Below, in pieces: positions 5,907-9,426 of a DNA stretch of 9,426 nucleotides. Origin of the DNA: Pseudomonadota bacterium (lineage in GTDB: Bacteria; Pseudomonadota; Alphaproteobacteria; Rhizobiales; Hyphomicrobiaceae); the NCBI GenBank assembly GCA_021813195.1, contig JAKALI010000119.1, positions 1-9,426 on the forward strand, in the 5' to 3' direction. The position numbers and the translations under genes are program-made. The stretch's first letter is position 1. Each line of letters starts with the position of its first letter. Below the pieces are notes generated by a model. That model saw only the letters and a list, made by a program, of their open reading frames with translations, was not told the origin of the DNA and did no database searches.

Positions 5907-7835
5907 ATGAATTCGAATTTCCAGAAACTTGCGATCTGGGTTGCCGTCCTTGTTCTGCTGGCGGCCTTGTTCAACCTTTTCAACAGCCCGACCCAGAATC
6001 GCCGGGGCCAGGAATTTACCTATTCTGAGTTCCTTGCGGCGGTCGACGGCGGACAGGTGACGGAAGTCACCATCGCGGGAAATCGCATCCACGGCGTGTT
6101 GCGGGATGGCGGCCAGTCCTTCACGACCTATGCGCCCGATGATCGCAATTTGGTGGAGCGGCTTGAGAAGTCGGGTGTCAAGTTCAAGGCGCGTCCTTCT
6201 GATGAGGACGTGCCATCCTTGATGAACGTGCTGCTCAACTGGTTCCCAATGCTGCTGCTGATCGGCATCTGGATTTTCTTCATGCGCCAGATGCAGTCGG
6301 GTTCAGGGCGCGCCATGGGGTTTGGCAAGAGCAGGGCCAAGCTGCTAACAGAGCGGCAGGGGCGCGTAACGTTCGAAGACGTCGCAGGGGTCGACGAGGC
6401 CAAGGCGGATCTGGAAGAGATCGTTGAGTTCCTGCGCGATCCGCAGAAGTTCCAGCGGCTCGGCGGGCGCATACCGCGCGGTGCATTGCTTGTAGGACCG
6501 CCGGGTACGGGTAAGACGCTCATTGCGCGCGCGGTCGCTGGCGAAGCCAACGTGCCATTTTTCACGATTTCAGGCTCTGATTTCGTCGAAATGTTCGTCG
6601 GTGTCGGCGCTTCGCGCGTGCGCGACATGTTCGAACAGGCCAAAAAGAATGCGCCCTGCATTATCTTCATCGACGAAATCGACGCGGTCGGCCGCCATCG
6701 CGGCGCTGGCCTTGGCGGTGGCAACGACGAGCGCGAGCAGACGCTCAATCAGTTGCTCGTTGAGATGGATGGCTTTGAGGCGAACGAGGGCATCATCGTG
6801 ATTGCGGCGACCAACCGTCCCGATGTACTCGATCCCGCTTTGCTGCGTCCGGGCCGCTTCGACCGCCAGATCGTCGTGCCAAACCCCGATGTCCAGGGGC
6901 GCGAGAAGATCCTGCGCGTGCACATGAAACGCGTTCCGCTCGCTCCCGATGTCGACGCCAAGACCATCGCTCGGGGCACGCCGGGCTTCTCAGGTGCCGA
7001 CCTTGCAAACCTCGTGAACGAGGCGGCGCTGCTGGCGGCGCGTCGCAACAAGAAGCTGGTCACTCAGCGGGAGTTCGAAGACGCCAAGGACAAGGTGATG
7101 ATGGGTGCGGAACGCCGCTCCATGGTCATGAGCGAAGAAGAAAAGCGCAATACGGCTTATCACGAGGCGGGTCATGCCATCGTGGGGCTGTCGGTGCCCT
7201 ATGATCCGCTGCACAAGGTGACGATCATTCCGCGCGGTCGGGCACTCGGTGTGACAATGAACTTGCCCGAGGGGGATCGCTACAGCCGTACGCGCGCCTG
7301 GTGCGAAGCGCGTCTCGCGGTATTCTGCGGTGCGTGTGACGCCGAGATCATTCGTGGCGGACCCGACAACGTCACCAATGGTGCGACGGGTGATATCCAG
7401 ATGGCGACACAACTCGCTCGCGCCATGGTCATGGAATGGGGCATGTCCGACAAATTGGGACGCGTGCGCTACAACGGCAACGAGCAGGAAGTGTTTTTGG
7501 GCCACTCCGTCACGCAAACCAAGAACATTTCCGATGAAACGGCCAAACTCATCGACGAGGAAATCCGTGGTCTCATCGCTGCGGGCGAGGCGAAGGCGCG
7601 CCAGATCCTGCGCGATAACATCGATGCGTTGCACCGTGTCGCCAAGGGGCTTTTGGAGTACGAGACCCTTTCGGGCGAGGAGGTCCAGGCGCTGATGCGG
7701 GGCGAGACGATCGTGCGCCGTGACGACAACGACGGCAGCAAGGGGCCCGCGGGCTCGGCGGTGCCCTCCGCAGGACGCACCAAACCGCGCGAAGAGCCCG
7801 ACGCGGGGACGATGGAGCCGCAGCCTCAGGGTTGA
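5907..7835 (+). CDS. ftsH: ATP-dependent zinc metalloprotease FtsH
   Basis: FtsH is the hexameric inner-membrane AAA+ protease that extracts and degrades misfolded membrane proteins and regulators such as sigma-32. The 642-residue product has TM1 at about 8-26, a periplasmic domain, TM2 at about 108-127 and an AAA module. The AAA module shows Walker A GPPGTGKT (197-204), pore loop MFVG (229-232), Walker B IIFIDE (252-257) and a second region of homology [20 protein letters not shown] with arginine fingers 317 and 320. The protease domain has HEAGH (419-423), and Asp496 is the expected third zinc ligand. The tail after about 605 is low-complexity. Start ATG 5907 has AGGA 6 bases upstream. One oddity is that the nearly invariant GGR before the Ala-Glu of the protease domain reads GAC (475-477), with an extra Cys at 474. 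A candidate promoter and leader hairpin lie in the 205-base gap after tilS. Confidence 0.97.
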   Translation: MNSNFQKLAIWVAVLVLLAALFNLFNSPTQNRRGQEFTYSEFLAAVDGGQVTEVTIAGNRIHGVLRDGGQSFTTYAPDDRNLVERLEKSGVKFKARPSDEDVPSLMNVLLNWFPMLLLIGIWIFFMRQMQSGSGRAMGFGKSRAKLLTERQGRVTFEDVAGVDEAKADLEEIVEFLRDPQKFQRLGGRIPRGALLVGPPGTGKTLIARAVAGEANVPFFTISGSDFVEMFVGVGASRVRDMFEQAKKNAPCIIFIDEIDAVGRHRGAGLGGGNDEREQTLNQLLVEMDGFEANEGIIVIAATNRPDVLDPALLRPGRFDRQIVVPNPDVQGREKILRVHMKRVPLAPDVDAKTIARGTPGFSGADLANLVNEAALLAARRNKKLVTQREFEDAKDKVMMGAERRSMVMSEEEKRNTAYHEAGHAIVGLSVPYDPLHKVTIIPRGRALGVTMNLPEGDRYSRTRAWCEARLAVFCGACDAEIIRGGPDNVTNGATGDIQMATQLARAMVMEWGMSDKLGRVRYNGNEQEVFLGHSVTQTKNISDETAKLIDEEIRGLIAAGEAKARQILRDNIDALHRVAKGLLEYETLSGEEVQALMRGETIVRRDDNDGSKGPAGSAVPSAGRTKPREEPDAGTMEPQPQG

Positions 7836-7860
7836 CGCACTCCCCAAAACTGAAATGAGG

Positions 7861-7892
7861 TGCAGCCCCTGCGACCATGTCCAGGGGCTGCA
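7861..7892 (+). terminator. GC-rich hairpin between ftsH and folP (possible weak terminator)
   Basis: TGCAGCCCCTG (7861-7871) pairs perfectly with CAGGGGCTGCA (7882-7892). Inside, GAC/GTC can add three more pairs around a CAT triloop. It is followed by TCGTTTCAT, a poor U-tract, so termination would be weak or partial. It starts 25 bases after the ftsH stop and ends 24 bases before the folP start. It could also act as an attenuator or mRNA 3'-end stabiliser. Confidence 0.5.
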
Positions 7893-7903
7893 TCGTTTCA
7901 TAC

Positions 7904-7908
7904 AAGGA
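7904..7908 (+). promoter_or_regulatory. Ribosome binding site deciding the folP start
   Basis: AAGGA lies 8 bases before ATG 7917. The frame is open back to GTG 7860, but the region from 7861 is the ftsH-folP hairpin and its encoded residues look like noise. ATG 7908 overlaps this site. ATG 7917 begins a segment MRRHYLRPI that suits alphaproteobacterial FolP. Confidence 0.6.
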
Positions 7909-7916
7909 TGTCCGCT

Positions 7917-9029
7917 ATGCGACGCCACTATCTCCGCCCGATCGTTTCCGTCGCCTACAACGCCCATCGCCTTGACGTTGAGCGATCCGGCCTGCAGCAA
8001 AAAATTTGCGGGCGCGCCGATATGGGCTTTGCCGAATTGGAATTGATCGATGCCGAAGCTGCTGAGGCCCATCGCAGGTGCCTGATCAGGGCCGACGCCA
8101 CGACAGGGTTCGCCGATGCGGCTTGGGATCAGGCACCGTTCAACGGCAACGAGCTGAAGCGGACGTTCGACAACCTCACCAGCGCCCGCCCTGATTTTGC
8201 CGGTCTCAGCATGGATCGCCCGCGCATCATGGGGATCGTCAACGTCACGCCCGATAGCTTTTCTGACGGGGGCAGCTTTGCCAACGCTCAGGCCGCCGTG
8301 GACCATGGTCTAAAGCTCGTCGAGCAGGGGGCCGATATCCTCGACATCGGCGGGGAGTCGACACGACCGGGCTCAGACGCCGTTGCGCTAGAGGAAGAAT
8401 TGAAACGTGTGCTGCCCGTGCTTGAAGGCTTGCGTGCGCGCACGAGCGCGTTGATCTCGGTCGATACTCGCAAGTCCGAGGTCATGCGGCAGGCCGCACA
8501 AGCTGGCGCCGATATTCTCAATGACGTCTCTGCGCTGACACATGATCCGAAGGCGCTGGAAATCGCTGCTGAGAGTGGCCTGCCTGTTATGCTCATGCAT
8601 GCGCAAGGCGATCCCAAAACCATGAACGACAACCCGCAGTATCGTGATGTCGTCCTCGACGTTTTCGATTTTCTCAGTGCGCGAATTGCGGCCTGTGAGG
8701 CGGCTGGCATTCCACGCGCAAAGATCGTCGCCGATCCCGGCATTGGATTTGGCAAGCACCTCCACCACAACGTCGCTGTTTTGTCGTCGATGAGCCTCTA
8801 TCATGGCTTAGGCGTGCCGATTCTGCTTGGCGCTTCGCGTAAAAAGCTCATCGGACAGATCTGTCATATCGACAATCCAAAGGCGCGTGTGCCGGGATCG
8901 ATTGCAGCCGCGTTGTCCGCCGTTGCACAAGGAGTGCAGATCGTTCGTGTGCATGATGTGGCCGAGACCAAACAGGCGCTGTCAGTTTGGCAGGCGATCA
9001 TGCGAGGCCGTGAAATTGAGTTGGCCTAG
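7917..9029 (+). CDS. folP: Dihydropteroate synthase FolP with N-terminal arm
   Basis: FolP condenses dihydropterin pyrophosphate with p-aminobenzoate to make dihydropteroate in folate synthesis and is the sulfonamide target. The 370-residue product has a complete TIM-barrel domain from about 101. Visible motifs are RPRIMGIVNVTPDSFSDGG (101-119), DIGGESTRPGSD (143-154), SVDTRKSEV (181-189) with Asp183, NDVSAL (202-207), VADPGIGFGK (271-280), GASRKKLIG (305-313) and VRVHDV (343-348). By alignment with E. coli the substrate residues are Asn109, Asp183, Asn202, Asp273, Lys309, Arg344 and His346, all present. The first 100 residues (MRRHYLRPIVSVAYNAH...) are an extension absent from E. coli FolP. 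From memory, similar arms beginning with a YxRP segment occur in other alphaproteobacterial FolP proteins. Their role is not known to me. It follows ftsH after 81 bases, across a GC-rich hairpin, so read-through or its own promoter is needed. Confidence 0.95.
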   Translation: MRRHYLRPIVSVAYNAHRLDVERSGLQQKICGRADMGFAELELIDAEAAEAHRRCLIRADATTGFADAAWDQAPFNGNELKRTFDNLTSARPDFAGLSMDRPRIMGIVNVTPDSFSDGGSFANAQAAVDHGLKLVEQGADILDIGGESTRPGSDAVALEEELKRVLPVLEGLRARTSALISVDTRKSEVMRQAAQAGADILNDVSALTHDPKALEIAAESGLPVMLMHAQGDPKTMNDNPQYRDVVLDVFDFLSARIAACEAAGIPRAKIVADPGIGFGKHLHHNVAVLSSMSLYHGLGVPILLGASRKKLIGQICHIDNPKARVPGSIAAALSAVAQGVQIVRVHDVAETKQALSVWQAIMRGREIELA

Positions 9030-9097
9030 GGCGCGCAGACGCGCGGGATGGGCACGTCGGCATTTGCTGTGTAGAGTGATTGTCGAAGGGAGCACGA

Positions 9098-9426
9098 ATG
9101 CATGAGATCACCTACAAGCTGACGCGCGATGAATTGCGAGCATACCATCGCGCGGCACGCGATCGCATGCAGCGTGCCACACCCTATCGTTGGTGGGAGC
9201 GCCCGAGCGTGCGCTGGCTCGCCCTTGCCGTTGCCTCGTTTGTCCTCGTTTTGGCGTTCGATCGTATGATCTCAGCCGCGCTCGGCCGGCCTATGGAATT
9301 CGTGGAGTTCGTGTTGGGCGTCCTGCTCGGCGTCACGGCCATGTCAGCGGCCTTATGGGTGTTCTACTACGATCAGGTGCGCCGCATGATGCGCCAGGAT
9401 GGTCCAATTCTCGGGGAGCACACCCT
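9098..9426 (+). CDS. Two-TM membrane protein, possibly YcxB-like (partial, 3' end outside window)
   Basis: The frame opens at ATG 9098, preceded by AAGGGAG (9086-9092) with a 5-base spacer, and stays open to the window edge, giving 109 complete codons. The product begins MHEITYKLTRDELRAYHRAA, a charged cytoplasmic segment. It then has two hydrophobic helices at about 39-54 and 70-91, separated by a short loop containing Arg and Glu, followed by YYDQVRRMMRQDGPILGEHT. A short N-terminal Tyr-x-Leu-Thr-x-Asp-Glu segment, two membrane helices and then a Gly-Glu-His-Thr lead-in resembles YcxB-family proteins, whose function is poorly known. I cannot confirm this from half a protein. There is no signal peptide. 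It sits 68 bases after folP, where glmM is often found in relatives, and may be an insertion into that block. Confidence 0.75.
   Translation, partial: MHEITYKLTRDELRAYHRAARDRMQRATPYRWWERPSVRWLALAVASFVLVLAFDRMISAALGRPMEFVEFVLGVLLGVTAMSAALWVFYYDQVRRMMRQDGPILGEHT

Noticed and set aside
6990..8306. Minus-strand open frame of 438 aa spanning the end of ftsH and the start of folP
   Set aside because: It is antisense to two strongly conserved genes and crosses their hairpin. Its product shows no family motif and is typical of codon-bias shadows in GC-rich DNA.
9031..9044. GCGCG-CAGA-CGCGC hairpin after folP
   Set aside because: Only 5 bp and not followed by a T-run, so it is not supported as a terminator.
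1..9426. Possible mobile element, CRISPR array, toxin-antitoxin or defence system
   Set aside because: No regularly spaced repeats, terminal inverted repeats with duplications, transposase or nuclease motifs are visible. The genes are core envelope and housekeeping genes.

Overview
The window looks like alphaproteobacterial chromosome, most likely from the Hyphomicrobiales or relatives. It is moderately GC-rich and every gene found is on the + strand. The family assignments come from reading motifs, not from a search. The order follows the conserved cell-envelope and housekeeping block tolB - pal - cpoB(ybgF) - tilS - ftsH - folP. The style of Pal (a Cys-x4-Cys pair before the QNRR motif), FtsH (an EWGMSDKLG segment) and FolP (a long N-terminal arm) also suits this class. 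Most of the window is therefore core genome. I saw no transposase, phage gene, CRISPR array, tRNA or rRNA.

Region by region: bases 1-92 are the last 30 codons of tolB. A 273-base gap with a bulged hairpin follows. Next come two tandem, nearly identical genes for tiny lipoproteins (44 and 41 aa), closed by a strong intrinsic terminator at 730-778. A 450-base gene-free stretch with nested inverted repeats leads to pal. A second OmpA-like gene follows, coding for a secreted, non-lipidated protein with a TPR-like segment in front of a divergent Pal-type domain. Then come cpoB and, 25 bases later, tilS. A 205-base gap carries a plausible promoter and a leader hairpin ahead of ftsH. A perfect 11-bp GC-rich hairpin separates ftsH from folP. 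The window ends inside a two-TM membrane protein that may be YcxB-like.

Together, TolB, Pal and CpoB belong to the Tol-Pal system, which ties the outer membrane to peptidoglycan during division. The extra OmpA-like protein and the two mini-lipoproteins sit inside this block and probably act in the same envelope layer, but that is inference from position and signal sequences. TilS (tRNA-Ile lysidine synthesis), FtsH (membrane protein quality control) and FolP (folate synthesis) are housekeeping passengers commonly found downstream.

The most novel elements are the duplicated mini-lipoprotein pair and the TPR-OmpA hybrid next to pal. Secondary points are an altered GGR motif in the FtsH protease domain and possible structured RNA upstream of pal.
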